Origin: an uncultured Acidobacteriota bacterium
GTDB taxonomy: Bacteria; Acidobacteriota; Thermoanaerobaculia; UBA5066
DNA: 33,947 nucleotides
Assembly (NCBI GenBank): GCA_903845115.1
Contig: CAIMWE010000166.1
Location: forward strand, 1 to 33,947
Reading direction: 5' to 3'
In this document: positions 1-8,221 of the stretch, one piece after another
How positions within the stretch are numbered: position 1 is the stretch's first letter
Layout of the letters: every line of letters begins with the position of its first letter
Program-made: the position numbers and the translations under genes
Notes under the pieces: generated by a model
What the model was told of the DNA's origin: nothing
The model's input: the letters and a program-made list of their open reading frames with translations, nothing else
Database searches by the model: none

Positions 1-43
1 CGGAAGAGAGAAGGAGCGCCGCCGCGAGGAACAGGGTGCGGCT
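1..43 (-). CDS. Possible 5' edge of a gene leaving the window (signal-peptide-like)
   Basis: Read on the minus strand, positions 40 to 2 give RTLFLAAALLLSS, which looks like the core of a signal peptide. No ATG or GTG lies just upstream in frame. The frame runs back into the inverted-repeat element at 41-322, where only a TTG is available. The gene may use that TTG, or the element may have landed on its original start. It would be the next gene after the kinase/TPR operon on the same strand. Only about 13 codons are visible, so this is a weak call. Confidence 0.25.
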
Positions 44-322
44 AAGTACCCCGCTCCACAAATACGGTGACGTGCGCGCATGGCGCCTGCGAGGCGCTTT
101 CAAGGCGCGCCGACGCAGGCTGGAGTTGGCTCTCCGCCGAGGAGGCGCAACGCAGAAATCGCCCGCAGCCGCCTTGCGCCCTTTGGGTTCGGGCGGCGCG
201 CGGCCATCTGCTTTGTTGTCGCTCCTCCGAGGTCGGACGGCCACGTTCGTCGCGACGCCTCGCATCTGGCCGCGCGGCGCTCCGAACGCACGTCATCGTA
301 TTTGGGGAGCGGGGTACTAAGC
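41..322. repeat. 282-bp near-palindromic element with 36-nt inverted ends (MITE- or REP-pair-like)
   Basis: Positions 41-76 and 287-322 are inverted copies matching at 33 of 36 positions, with differences at 44, 58 and 67 of the left arm. The inside is also partly symmetric: the stretch around 134-173 resembles the reverse complement of about 191-232, and the centre carries GCCGCC...GGCGGC. The whole unit could therefore fold into one long imperfect hairpin. It encodes no credible protein. The right arm ends five bases before the stop codon of the TPR gene, so it could also end transcription of that operon. No clear target-site duplication is visible. The G-rich block beside AAATACG recalls repeats mobilised by Y1/RAYT transposases, but family membership is inference. 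Confidence 0.75.
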
Positions 323-327
323 ATGCC

Positions 328-1170
328 TCAGCGCCCGTCCAGGAGCACGACGAGCGACGGCGGGAGCAATTCCGCCGCCGCCCCCCCGGCGCGCCGGCTC
401 GCGACGTTCCAGTCCTCCCTCGCCCGCCCGAGGAGCGCCGCGTCCCTCCTCCCCTCCAGGACGTACCGCGCCGCCAACGAAAGAGCCAGGAACCGGCGGG
501 CCACCGGATAGCGGCCCGCGAGCGGCTCGAGCCGGCGAGCCGCCTGGCCGTACTCCGCGCGGAAGAACGACCGGAGCCCCTCCCGCAGCGCCTCCTTCGC
601 CTCGGCCTCCCCGGCGACGGAACGGGCGGCGGGCGCCGGTCCCCTCGTCGATGCGGGGAGAGCGGCGGCCACCGGGGCAGGAGCCGCCCGCTGGACGGAG
701 AAGGCGCCGACGGTCGCCTCCGGAGTCGGCCTCGGCGAGGCCGGGATCGCGGGCGGAATCGAGGTCGGGACGGGCGGAGGCGGCTCCAGCTTCCTCATCG
801 TCACCTGTAGAACCCGGTAGGAAGCGGCGCGCTCCCTGATGATCCCCTGCCTCTCCGATTCCGCGAGGGAGGCCCTCGCCGCGGCGGGATCGCCGACCTC
901 GGCGAGCGCCAGGCCGAGGTGGAAGTGCGGAAGGTAGTCCTCCGCGACGAGGCCCCGGTACCTGAACTTGCGCAGGCCCTCGGCCGGGTCCTCCTGGATC
1001 GCGGCCCGAAGGAGCCGCACCGCGCTCGGGTGATCGCCCGAGTCGTAGGCGCGGACGCCGTCCATGTAGGCCTTCTGTCCCGGCGTCGGCTCCGCCATCG
1101 CGCGCGACGGGCCCAGGCCGGCGAGGAGAAGGCCGGCGAGGAGGAGGCCGGAGGCGAATCTAAGGCGCAT
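328..1170 (-). CDS. Secreted TPR-repeat protein
   Basis: 280 residues. A signal peptide is clear at the N-terminus (hydrophobic run LLLAGLLLAGLGPSRAMA, likely cleaved near residue 26). Residues about 30-105 look like TPR helices (GQKAYMDGVRAYDSGDHPSA, then LGLALAEVGDPAAA). Residues about 118-185 are a Pro/Ala-rich linker, and residues about 190-280 form a second helical TPR-like segment (LREGLRSFFRAEYGQAARRL). It is probably a periplasmic or surface scaffold; no catalytic motif is seen. Its ATG overlaps the end of the upstream kinase by 11 bases, so it is probably translated with that kinase and is the last gene of the kinase operon. The stop codon sits directly beside the palindromic element. 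Confidence 0.8.
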   Translation of the reverse strand: MRLRFASGLLLAGLLLAGLGPSRAMAEPTPGQKAYMDGVRAYDSGDHPSAVRLLRAAIQEDPAEGLRKFRYRGLVAEDYLPHFHLGLALAEVGDPAAARASLAESERQGIIRERAASYRVLQVTMRKLEPPPPVPTSIPPAIPASPRPTPEATVGAFSVQRAAPAPVAAALPASTRGPAPAARSVAGEAEAKEALREGLRSFFRAEYGQAARRLEPLAGRYPVARRFLALSLAARYVLEGRRDAALLGRAREDWNVASRRAGGAAAELLPPSLVVLLDGR

Positions 1171-2563
1171 AGCTCCTCACGGCCTTCTCGAGGTCAAAAC
1201 CCGGGATCTCCACCTGCACCCTCGTCTCCGCCGCCGGCCGGACCTCGGCCGACACGGTCGTTTCGCCGGTGCCGGGAAGTTCTCCCCGCAGGGTGATCCG
1301 GTACCGGCCGGAGGGCAGGTCGAGGCGCGCGGGCGTCGTCGAGGCGGGGATCGTCGGCGCTGCGCCGCCACCCTCGGGGACGACGGACTCGACTCGGGCC
1401 CACGGCGTCGAGGTGAGGACGAGGACCCCCGGCACGACCGGCCCGGCCGCCGGAGCCTCCTTCGGCGCCACCCATCGCTTGATCCCCAGGCCCCCCGCGA
1501 CGACGAGGACGAGGACCGCCAGGGCCAGGGCGACCAGCACCCGGCGGGGAGCCGCAACGGCCGGAAGAGGCTCCGCCCGCACCTTGCGGAGCGGTGCGGC
1601 CGGGAGCAGCTCGGTCTTCTCCCGGTCGGGATCCGCCACGGCCGTCCGGATCTCCTCCAGCTTGTCCCGGCGGAACCTCTCGATCGTCTCGCGGATCCCG
1701 CCCGAAGCCGCCGACGGCCCACCGACCCCGCGGAACGTCTCCAGGGCGGCGGCCAGCTCGTCCGCCGACTGCCAGCGGGCATCGCGCGGCTTCTCCAGGC
1801 ACTTCAGGATGATCCTTCTCAGCCCCCCGGGAACCCGTCCTCCCAGGGCCGTGCTGTCGAAGGAGACCGGCTCCCGCATCAGGTGCGACATTGCGTATCC
1901 CTGCGGGGTGGTCGACTGGAACGGGAGCTCCGCCGTCAGGAGCTGGAAGAGGAGGACGCCGAGGGAGTAGACGTCGGACCTCCCGTCGATCCCTCCCCCA
2001 GGCTCCAGGGAGCCGAGCTGCTCCGGCGAGGCGTACTTCAGCTTCCCGAGGAAGACCCCGGTCATGGTGACGCCCTCGCCGCCCTCCTGTTTCGCGATGC
2101 CGAGGTCGATCAGCTTGACGAGGATCCCGCCGTCGGCGGCCGTCGTCAGGAGGATGTTCTCGGGCGAGACGTCCCGGTGGACGATCCCCTTCCGGTGGAG
2201 CGCGCCGAGGGCGTGGAGAGTCTGGATCGCCACCTCGAGCGCGTCCGGAAGCGCCAGCGGCCCACCCCTCTCCTGGAGCTCCACCAGGTTCGGGCCGTCC
2301 ACGAATTCGAGGACCATGTAGAGGGCGCCTTCGCGGTCCTCGGCGAAGTCGTGGAGCGTCGCAACGTTCGGATGCTGGATCGAGCGTGCGAGCTTCCCTT
2401 CGCGGAAGAAGCGCACCTTGGCTTCCGGGTCCTCCGCAAGGTCCCGGCGGAGGACCTTCACGACGCGAATCTCGTCCAGGTGCGTGTGCCTCACCTTGTA
2501 GACGGTCCCCATTCCGCCTTCCCGGATCCGCGCCAGCACCTCCCAGCGTCCGTCGATCAGCAT
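1160..2563 (-). CDS. Membrane Ser/Thr protein kinase with PEGA-like outer domain (second of pair)
   Basis: 467 residues. The kinase domain spans about 5-275: glycine loop EGGMG (15-19), catalytic Lys36 in VVKVL, HRDVSPEN at 129-136 with Asp131, DLG at 153-155 instead of DFG, and SPEQ at 179-182. The Lys usual after HRDx is Ser133, a variant common in bacterial kinases of the HRDVSP type. A juxtamembrane linker follows, then one transmembrane helix (about 341-361). The C-terminal 90 residues (STPWARVESV...LDLPSGRYRITL) resemble a PEGA domain and should face the periplasm. The ATG at 2563 fits the start of the kinase fold; a longer open frame upstream is antisense or out-of-frame DNA of the neighbouring gene. 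Cotranscribed with the outer-membrane protein 20 bases upstream. Confidence 0.93.
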   Translation of the reverse strand: MLIDGRWEVLARIREGGMGTVYKVRHTHLDEIRVVKVLRRDLAEDPEAKVRFFREGKLARSIQHPNVATLHDFAEDREGALYMVLEFVDGPNLVELQERGGPLALPDALEVAIQTLHALGALHRKGIVHRDVSPENILLTTAADGGILVKLIDLGIAKQEGGEGVTMTGVFLGKLKYASPEQLGSLEPGGGIDGRSDVYSLGVLLFQLLTAELPFQSTTPQGYAMSHLMREPVSFDSTALGGRVPGGLRRIILKCLEKPRDARWQSADELAAALETFRGVGGPSAASGGIRETIERFRRDKLEEIRTAVADPDREKTELLPAAPLRKVRAEPLPAVAAPRRVLVALALAVLVLVVAGGLGIKRWVAPKEAPAAGPVVPGVLVLTSTPWARVESVVPEGGGAAPTIPASTTPARLDLPSGRYRITLRGELPGTGETTVSAEVRPAAETRVQVEIPGFDLEKAVRSYAP

Positions 2564-2583
2564 CCGTCCACCCGACGCCAGGG

Positions 2584-4092
2584 CTACAGCCTCAGGAACG
2601 CCGAGACGACGAGCTGCCGCGAGGTCTTCGCCAGGTCCGCGGCCACGTCGACGGCCAGGAAACGCCCCAGGACGAGCCCGACGCCGAAGCTCCCGTGGCT
2701 CTCGGCCTGGCCTCCGTCGAAGGAGGTCGCGAACGCCTGGGAGAAGGGCGGGTTCACGAGGACGACCGGAGTGCCGGAGGCGGGCTGGCGGTTCGCCTGC
2801 GGATAGAACGAGATCTTCGTGCCGTGGGCGGGCTCCCGGTACCAGCCCCCGCGGAGGGAGAGCTGGGTCCCCGACGAGAACTCCAGGGTGTACTCGGCGC
2901 CCAGCCGCGGGACGGTGCCGTCGTCCGAGGACCCCTTGCTGATCGCCCGCACCGCCTGTCCCGCCGTGCACCCGGCCCCCGCGGCCTCCGGACAGGCCGT
3001 GTAGGTGAAGAGAGGCACGTACCCGTCGTTGAACTGCGAGTAGAGGACGCGCTGCACCTCGGCGACGACCGTCAGCTGGTGAAGGGGCGAGATGGAAAGG
3101 CCGATCGACCAGTCGTCCGGGACCTTGAAGCTCCCGCAGGCGCTCGCCCCGCTCCCCGGCACGCTCGGGTCGTCGACGCCGCACGAGAAGGAGACGCGGG
3201 TTCCGTAGGCCGGATAGACCGCGCTCACCGAGTAGCCGACGTCGAACCGGGGCGACTTCCTGTAGACGCCCCCGACCGAGAGCCGCGGGGCCTCGGCCAG
3301 GTCGAGCTTGAATCCCGCGATCCACCCCGCCTTCGTGCCGCTGGCGACCGACGCCGAGACGGTCGCGTCGATCCTCGGCGCCGACGGGTCGTTCGTCCGG
3401 CTCCCGTTGTCGGCGTTGGCGATGACGAGGTGGCCGCCTCCGGCGGAGCCCCCCGTCAGGTCGTAACGCAGCCTGCTCAGGGTCACGCCCCCGCCGATCG
3501 AGAGGACCTTCGAGAGCCGCGCTCCCAGCGAGGCGCCATAGACCTCGCTCCCGAGGTCCACGCCCCCCTGCTCGTCGAAGGAGAGGGAGCTCGCCCCGCC
3601 CCGGTTCACGTAGAAGGCCCGGTAGTTGCCTCCGACGAGATCGGAGGCGTCGAGGCGGTAGCGGAGGTTGACGGCCCGGTAGGCGGCGAAGGTCAGGTTC
3701 TCGACGATCGGGATCACGAGGGACGCGTATTCCAGCTCGGTCGCGCCGCCGGTCGGCTCCGAGAGGTACGAGCCCTGCGGGGTGAGGGTCCCTGCCGGGT
3801 TCTCGAGGAAGTTGTCGGTCGAGAGCTTCGGCTTGAAGAGGAAGTTCTTTCCGGACATCCCGAGCTCCCAGGAACCGAGGGCAGGAAGGCCCGCGGGGTT
3901 GGCGAACGCGGCGGTCGCGTCGTCCGCGAGCGCCACGAAGGCGCCTCCCATCGCCAGGGACTTCCCCCCGGGGTTCACCAGGTTCGGAAAGACCTTGGAA
4001 AGGAGCGGGGCCTCGAACTGGCCGTGCGCCGGCCGGACGATAGCGAGCGCCATCGCCAGCCACAGACCCACTCGTAGGCGCATCCGACTCAC
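2584..4092 (-). CDS. FadL/OmpP1-PorV-like outer-membrane beta-barrel protein
   Basis: 502 residues. Signal peptide at residues about 1-25 (LWLAMALAIVRPAHG). The mature start NPGGKSLAMGGAFVALADD followed by ATAAFANPAGLPAL is the typical N-terminal signature of the FadL/OmpP1 and PorV/UPF0164 beta-barrel group. The rest alternates short amphipathic strands and ends in aromatic/hydrophobic strand-like sequence (VVSAFLRL), as expected for a barrel. FadL proteins take up hydrophobic compounds, while PorV-type proteins serve secretion; the sequence alone does not decide. It sits between two kinase genes, 24 bases after one and 20 bases before the other, which suggests its function or assembly is tied to kinase signalling. 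MRLRVG, a few codons in, is an alternative start. Confidence 0.8.
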   Translation of the reverse strand: MSRMRLRVGLWLAMALAIVRPAHGQFEAPLLSKVFPNLVNPGGKSLAMGGAFVALADDATAAFANPAGLPALGSWELGMSGKNFLFKPKLSTDNFLENPAGTLTPQGSYLSEPTGGATELEYASLVIPIVENLTFAAYRAVNLRYRLDASDLVGGNYRAFYVNRGGASSLSFDEQGGVDLGSEVYGASLGARLSKVLSIGGGVTLSRLRYDLTGGSAGGGHLVIANADNGSRTNDPSAPRIDATVSASVASGTKAGWIAGFKLDLAEAPRLSVGGVYRKSPRFDVGYSVSAVYPAYGTRVSFSCGVDDPSVPGSGASACGSFKVPDDWSIGLSISPLHQLTVVAEVQRVLYSQFNDGYVPLFTYTACPEAAGAGCTAGQAVRAISKGSSDDGTVPRLGAEYTLEFSSGTQLSLRGGWYREPAHGTKISFYPQANRQPASGTPVVLVNPPFSQAFATSFDGGQAESHGSFGVGLVLGRFLAVDVAADLAKTSRQLVVSAFLRL

Positions 4093-4116
4093 CCTCCTCG
4101 ATTTGTGCCGGGCAGT

Positions 4117-5613
4117 TTACTCCAGCAACGAAGTCGTCCTCTCGGACGGGGCGAAGACGATCGACCGGTTCTCCACGCGGCCGTCCCGGATCTCCACGGC
4201 GAAGACCTCCCGGTCGCTCCCGACCCCCGAAACGACCTCGACCGCGTACCGGCCGACCGGCAAGGTGATGAGCATCGGCGTGGTCTCGCCCGGCACGTCG
4301 AGCCTCCGGCCCGACGTCTCCTCGACGATCGAGGTGACCCGGGACCACGGGACGCTGTGAAGCGCCAGGATCCCGGTCGGCGCGGCGGCCGGGCTCGAGG
4401 GCTCCGCGCTCCGGGCCGTCTCCTTCCCGGACGATCGCGAGAGCGAGCGGACGAGCAGCGTCCCGCCCGCGACGAGGCCGAGGAGGAGAGCCACGGTCCC
4501 GACGACCCTCTTCAGGGACCGGGCCGGCCGTGTCGGCGCCCGGGGGAGCGCCACGGTGGGAAGGTCGCCGATGACGGTCGGCAGCGTGGCCGGGCTGGAT
4601 CCGAGACCGGGCACCCGCTGCATCGACGGTCCCCCTCGCGAGGTTGCGGGGCGGGAGCTCTCCCGGATGCGGTCGAAGGCGCCGCGAGCCGGGAGGACCA
4701 GCTCTCCGACCCGGGCGAGGAGCTCGGGAGGGGCCGCGGCGAGGGCTCCGCGGAGGACGGCCTCGACCTCTTCCCAGCTCCGCGGCCGGTCCGCCCGGTC
4801 CTTCGCGAGCATCCTCGCGACGAGGGCCCGGATCCCGCCGGGGATCTCGAGGCCTCCCTCGGGCACCGACAGGGGCGGCGGGGGGGCTGCCGCGTGGAGC
4901 GTCACGTATTCGATCGGGTTCGCGGCCTGGAACGGGAACTTCCCCGACAGGACGCGGAAGAAGATGACGCCGCACGCGTAGAGGTCGCTCCTCCAGTCGA
5001 TGTCCTCCCCTCGGCCGAGGACGCCGACCTGTTCCGGCGACCAGTACTGCGGCTTGCCCATCAGGACGCCCGTCCGCGTGAAGTCGTGAAGGGTCTCGTC
5101 GCGAGTCGTGTCCTTCGCGATCCCGAAGTCGAGGATCTTCGGGGACGGCCGCCCGTCGCGGGTCACCACGAGGATGTTGTCAGGGGAAAGGTCGCGGTGG
5201 ACGATCGACTGCGAGGCAAGGTACGCCATCCCGTGGCAGATCTCGACGAGGAGCGGCACCGTCTGCGGCCAGGGAAGACCGTGGAACGCGGAGAGCGTCG
5301 TCCCGTCGAGGAGCTCCATCGCGAGGTAGGTCTGCGTCCCCACCGCCCCCACCTCGTAGAGGCTCACGACGTTGGGATGTCTCAGGGACTCGAGGATCTT
5401 CGCCTCCCGCTGGAAGCGGAGCGCCGGGTTGTCGTGCTTCGTCTCGCCTCGCCACGCGATGACCTTCAGCGCGACGAGCTGGCCTTCGTGCCGGAGGTCC
5501 TCCGCGCAGTAGACGACGCCCATCCCCCCCTGCCCGAGCCGGAGGAGGGGCCGGTAAGGCCCGATCCGCTCCGGAAGGTCCCCGGGCGGCTGCTGCGAAC
5601 TGGACGGAGCCAT
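4117..5613 (-). CDS. Membrane Ser/Thr protein kinase with PEGA-like outer domain (first of pair)
   Basis: 498 residues. The kinase domain spans about 18-290: glycine loop GQGGMGVVY (27-35), catalytic Lys50 in VALKV, HRDLSPDN at 139-146 with Asp141 and Ser143 in place of the usual Lys, DFG at 162-164, and SPEQ at 192-195. A low-complexity linker follows, then a transmembrane helix at about 369-389 (VVGTVALLLGLVAGGTLLV). The C-terminal outer part (HSVPWSRVTSIV...ITLPVGRYAVEVV) matches the PEGA-like tail of the second kinase, so the two are paralogues. First gene of the four-gene minus-strand operon and divergent from the efflux operon. The ATG at 5613 lies after an AT-rich patch, and no strong Shine-Dalgarno site is seen. 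Confidence 0.93.
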   Translation of the reverse strand: MAPSSSQQPPGDLPERIGPYRPLLRLGQGGMGVVYCAEDLRHEGQLVALKVIAWRGETKHDNPALRFQREAKILESLRHPNVVSLYEVGAVGTQTYLAMELLDGTTLSAFHGLPWPQTVPLLVEICHGMAYLASQSIVHRDLSPDNILVVTRDGRPSPKILDFGIAKDTTRDETLHDFTRTGVLMGKPQYWSPEQVGVLGRGEDIDWRSDLYACGVIFFRVLSGKFPFQAANPIEYVTLHAAAPPPPLSVPEGGLEIPGGIRALVARMLAKDRADRPRSWEEVEAVLRGALAAAPPELLARVGELVLPARGAFDRIRESSRPATSRGGPSMQRVPGLGSSPATLPTVIGDLPTVALPRAPTRPARSLKRVVGTVALLLGLVAGGTLLVRSLSRSSGKETARSAEPSSPAAAPTGILALHSVPWSRVTSIVEETSGRRLDVPGETTPMLITLPVGRYAVEVVSGVGSDREVFAVEIRDGRVENRSIVFAPSERTTSLLE

Positions 5614-5625
5614 CGGCGGTCGAGA

Positions 5626-5631
5626 ATATTA
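5626..5631 (-). promoter_or_regulatory. Candidate -10 element for the kinase operon
   Basis: TAATAT on the minus strand is the only AT-rich patch in the 122-bp gap between the divergent kinase and efflux operons, and matches the -10 consensus at 4 of 6 positions. It lies about 12 bases before the kinase ATG, which would give a nearly leaderless transcript. No good -35 is visible. Because AATATT is itself palindromic, it could also serve the other strand. Confidence 0.22.
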
Positions 5632-5735
5632 CGGACCTCCCGGATCGCTCACGACCGGGCCTCCGGCAGGGCCCTGACCTCGCGGGCGACGTGGTACCGT
5701 TGGCGGCAGGATTGCTGGACGGCATCTCGTCACCG

Positions 5736-7073
5736 ATGACCCTGACATTTCGACACGTTCGAGCCGCACTGGCGGCTCTTTTGCTCGCCCTCCCCCGCCT
5801 CGCGGGCGCCGGACCGTCGGCCGAGTCGCTCTCCCTCCAGGAGGCCGTGGCGCGGGCCCTCGCTCGCAATCCCGACGTCCAGGCCGCCCGGTCGGATGTC
5901 GCTCAGGCCGGGGCCCAGCTCGTCATCGCCAGGCAGGTCGCGAACCCGACGCTTTCGGCCTCGACGTCCAAGATCCCGACGGACGGCAGCCCGGCCGGAA
6001 CCTCGATGGGGAACGGCTTCTTCGAGAGGAGCTACGACACGGTCGTCTCCCTCGAGCAGCCGCTGGAGATCGGCGGCAAGCGACGCAACCGGAGACTCTC
6101 GGCCGAGGCGGCCCTCGCCGCGGCGAACGCCCGCCTGCGGGACGTCGAACGGGCGACGGGGAATGCCGTCGCGAGGGCCTACGTGGCCGCTCTGGTCGCC
6201 GGGGAGAGCGCCGGGATCGCGCGCGCGACCGCCGCCTCGCTCTCCCGCAGCTCCGAGCTGGCGAAGGTCCGGTTCGACGCCGGCGACATCTCCGCCTCCG
6301 ACCGTCTCCAGATCGAGATCGCCGAAGGCCGTTTCCGGGCAGACGCCGAGACCGCCGAGGGAAACGCCCGGACGAGCCTCGTGACTCTCGCGGTCCTGAT
6401 GGGGGCCGCCGGAGACTCCGGCCAGGCCCCGCCGCTCCGGCCGTCAGACTCGCTCCAGGCCCTCTCCGTCGCCGCCCTCGCGTCCGAAGTCCCCCCTCCG
6501 GGGACCGAGAAGGCCCCGGAGCTGATCGAGCGGCGGCCCGACGTGGAGTCGGCCCGGCGAAACGTCGACAAGGCCGAGGCCGACCGGTCTCTCCAGCTCG
6601 CCTTCCGGATCCCCGACCCGACGATCCTCGTCCAGTACGAACGGGAGCCGCCCGACCGCCCGAACTCCGCCGGCGTCGCCGTCTCCTTCCCGCTGCCGCT
6701 GTTCAACCGGAACGCGGGGGCGATCCAGGCCGCTGGCGCGGCGCGCGAGGCGTCGCGGACCGAGCTTCAGCGGGTTCGCTCCCGTGCCGCCGGCGAGATC
6801 GCGGCAGCCTCCACGAGCCTGGAGACGGCCAGACGCCGCGTCCGCGCCCTGGCGGGAGAGCTCCTCGAGAAGGCGCGCCAGGTCCGCGACACCGTGGCGT
6901 TCGCGTGGCGCGAGGGGGGAGCCTCCCTCCTGGAGCTTCTGGAGGCCGAGCGGAGCCTGAACGACCTCGAGCTGGCCGCGGCGACGGCCCGGGGGGACCT
7001 GATCCAGGCCGCCGCCGACGAACGCGCCGCCCGGGGCCTCCTGCCGCTGGAAGACCCCAGGGAGAAACGATGA
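5736..7073 (+). CDS. TolC/CzcC-type outer-membrane efflux channel
   Basis: 445 residues from the ATG at 5736. An in-frame GTG at 5691 exists, but the signal peptide starts immediately after the ATG (FRHVRAALAALLLALPRLAGA). Outer-membrane efflux protein family: SLQEAVARALARNPDVQAAR opens the first repeat, followed by long helical coiled-coil segments; LEQPLEIGGKRRNR and FPLPLFNRNAGAIQ are typical of the CzcC/CusC branch. It should form the trimeric outer-membrane and periplasmic duct of the tripartite metal pump made by the next two genes. Its stop overlaps the start of the adaptor gene (ATGA). First gene of the efflux operon. Confidence 0.92.
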   Translation: MTLTFRHVRAALAALLLALPRLAGAGPSAESLSLQEAVARALARNPDVQAARSDVAQAGAQLVIARQVANPTLSASTSKIPTDGSPAGTSMGNGFFERSYDTVVSLEQPLEIGGKRRNRRLSAEAALAAANARLRDVERATGNAVARAYVAALVAGESAGIARATAASLSRSSELAKVRFDAGDISASDRLQIEIAEGRFRADAETAEGNARTSLVTLAVLMGAAGDSGQAPPLRPSDSLQALSVAALASEVPPPGTEKAPELIERRPDVESARRNVDKAEADRSLQLAFRIPDPTILVQYEREPPDRPNSAGVAVSFPLPLFNRNAGAIQAAGAAREASRTELQRVRSRAAGEIAAASTSLETARRRVRALAGELLEKARQVRDTVAFAWREGGASLLELLEAERSLNDLELAAATARGDLIQAAADERAARGLLPLEDPREKR

Positions 7074-8221
7074 CCTCGAAACGACCGTCCGGTCCTCTCC
7101 TCCTGGCCGTCCTCGCCCTGGCCGGCCTGGCGGACGCCTGCTCCGGCCCCTGGGCGACCCCGCCGCCGGCCGGCGCCTCCCCCACCGTGGAGAAGGACCG
7201 CGTGTCGTTCGCGGCCGGAGCGGCCCAGCTCGGGTCGCTTCGCATCGAGGAGGCGGCCCTCCAGGAGGAGCCCCCGCTGAAGCTGACCGGACGCCTGGTC
7301 TGGGACGAGGACCGCACCACCCGGGTCACGGCCCCGGTGGCGGGCCGGGTCGTGGAGATCGAGGGGAAGCTCGGGGCCAGGGTGGCGGCGGGAGCCCCGC
7401 TGGCCACGATCTCCTCTCCCGACTTCGGCCAGGCCCAGTCGGACGCCGCAAGGGCCGCTGCCGATCTCGACGCGGCGCGGAAGACCCACGACCGGGTCTC
7501 GCGCCTGGTCGAACGGGGGGCCGCTCCCAGAAAGGACCTGGACGCCGCCGCGTCCGACGTGGCCCGCGCGAAGGCCGAAGCCACCCGCACGGCCGCGAGG
7601 CTGCGCCGCTGGGGCGGGGAGGAAGGGCGGACGGTGGACCAGGCCTTCGTCGTCGGCTCGCCGCTCTCCGGCGTGGTCGTGGAGCGGAACGTCAACCCCG
7701 GGATGGAGGTCCGGCCCGACCTCCCGGCGCCCCTCTTCGTCGTGACCGATCCGGCCCACCTCTGGGTCTCCCTGGACGTCCCCGAGGCGGACCTCTCGTC
7801 GGTCGAGAAGGGCGCCGTCCTTTCCGTCGCCTCGCCCGTCTTCCCCGGCCGTCCCTTTCCGGGTCGGCTCGACTACGTCGGTGAGTCGCTCGACCCGGCC
7901 ACCCGGACGCTGAAGGCGCGGGGCTCGGTCGAGAACGGCGCGGGGCAGCTGAAGGCCGAGATGTACGTGACGGTGGAGGTCCTCCGCCGGAACGCCCCGA
8001 AGGCCGTCGTCATCCCCGCCCGCGCCGTCCTCTCGGCCGGCGAAGTGCGCTACGTCTTCGTCGAGGAGAAGCCGGGCCAGTTCGTGAAGACCGTCGTCTC
8101 GGTCGGCCGTGAGAGGGACGGGCGGGTCTCCGTCACCTCCGGGCTGCCGGCCGGGTCCAGGGTCGTCACCGAGGGGAGCATCCTCCTGGCAGGCCTCCTC
8201 GGCCCCGGGGCCGGAGCGTGA
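7070..8221 (+). CDS. RND efflux periplasmic adaptor (membrane-fusion protein, CusB/CzcB-like)
   Basis: 383 residues. Hydrophobic N-terminal export segment (PLLLAVLALAGLADACS); the Cys could be a lipid-attachment site, but the preceding residues are a poor lipobox. The lipoyl-like half VTAPVAGRVVEIEGKLGARV and its partner VGSPLSGVVVERNVNPGMEV flank an alpha-hairpin (about 125-185) rich in Ala and Arg. A beta-barrel domain (LWVSLDVPEADLSSVEKG) and a membrane-proximal domain (VIPARAVLSAGEVRYVFVEE) follow. It bridges pump and channel. It starts inside the stop of the channel gene and ends inside the GTG start of the pump gene, so the three are translationally coupled. Confidence 0.93.
   Translation: MTSKRPSGPLLLAVLALAGLADACSGPWATPPPAGASPTVEKDRVSFAAGAAQLGSLRIEEAALQEEPPLKLTGRLVWDEDRTTRVTAPVAGRVVEIEGKLGARVAAGAPLATISSPDFGQAQSDAARAAADLDAARKTHDRVSRLVERGAAPRKDLDAAASDVARAKAEATRTAARLRRWGGEEGRTVDQAFVVGSPLSGVVVERNVNPGMEVRPDLPAPLFVVTDPAHLWVSLDVPEADLSSVEKGAVLSVASPVFPGRPFPGRLDYVGESLDPATRTLKARGSVENGAGQLKAEMYVTVEVLRRNAPKAVVIPARAVLSAGEVRYVFVEEKPGQFVKTVVSVGRERDGRVSVTSGLPAGSRVVTEGSILLAGLLGPGAGA

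Noticed and set aside
41-322. Integron attC site or CRISPR-like repeat
   Set aside because: There are only two arms, in inverted orientation about 210 bp apart, no integrase or cas genes, and no regular spacers.
2564-4975. N-terminal extension of the second kinase frame by about 800 codons
   Set aside because: The extension is low-complexity Arg/Gly/Pro sequence out of frame with the outer-membrane protein and first kinase, which are clearly real. The kinase fold begins at 2563.
7070-7150. Lipoprotein signal in the membrane-fusion protein
   Set aside because: A Cys follows the hydrophobic segment, but the residues before it (ADA) do not fit a normal lipobox, so lipidation was not called.
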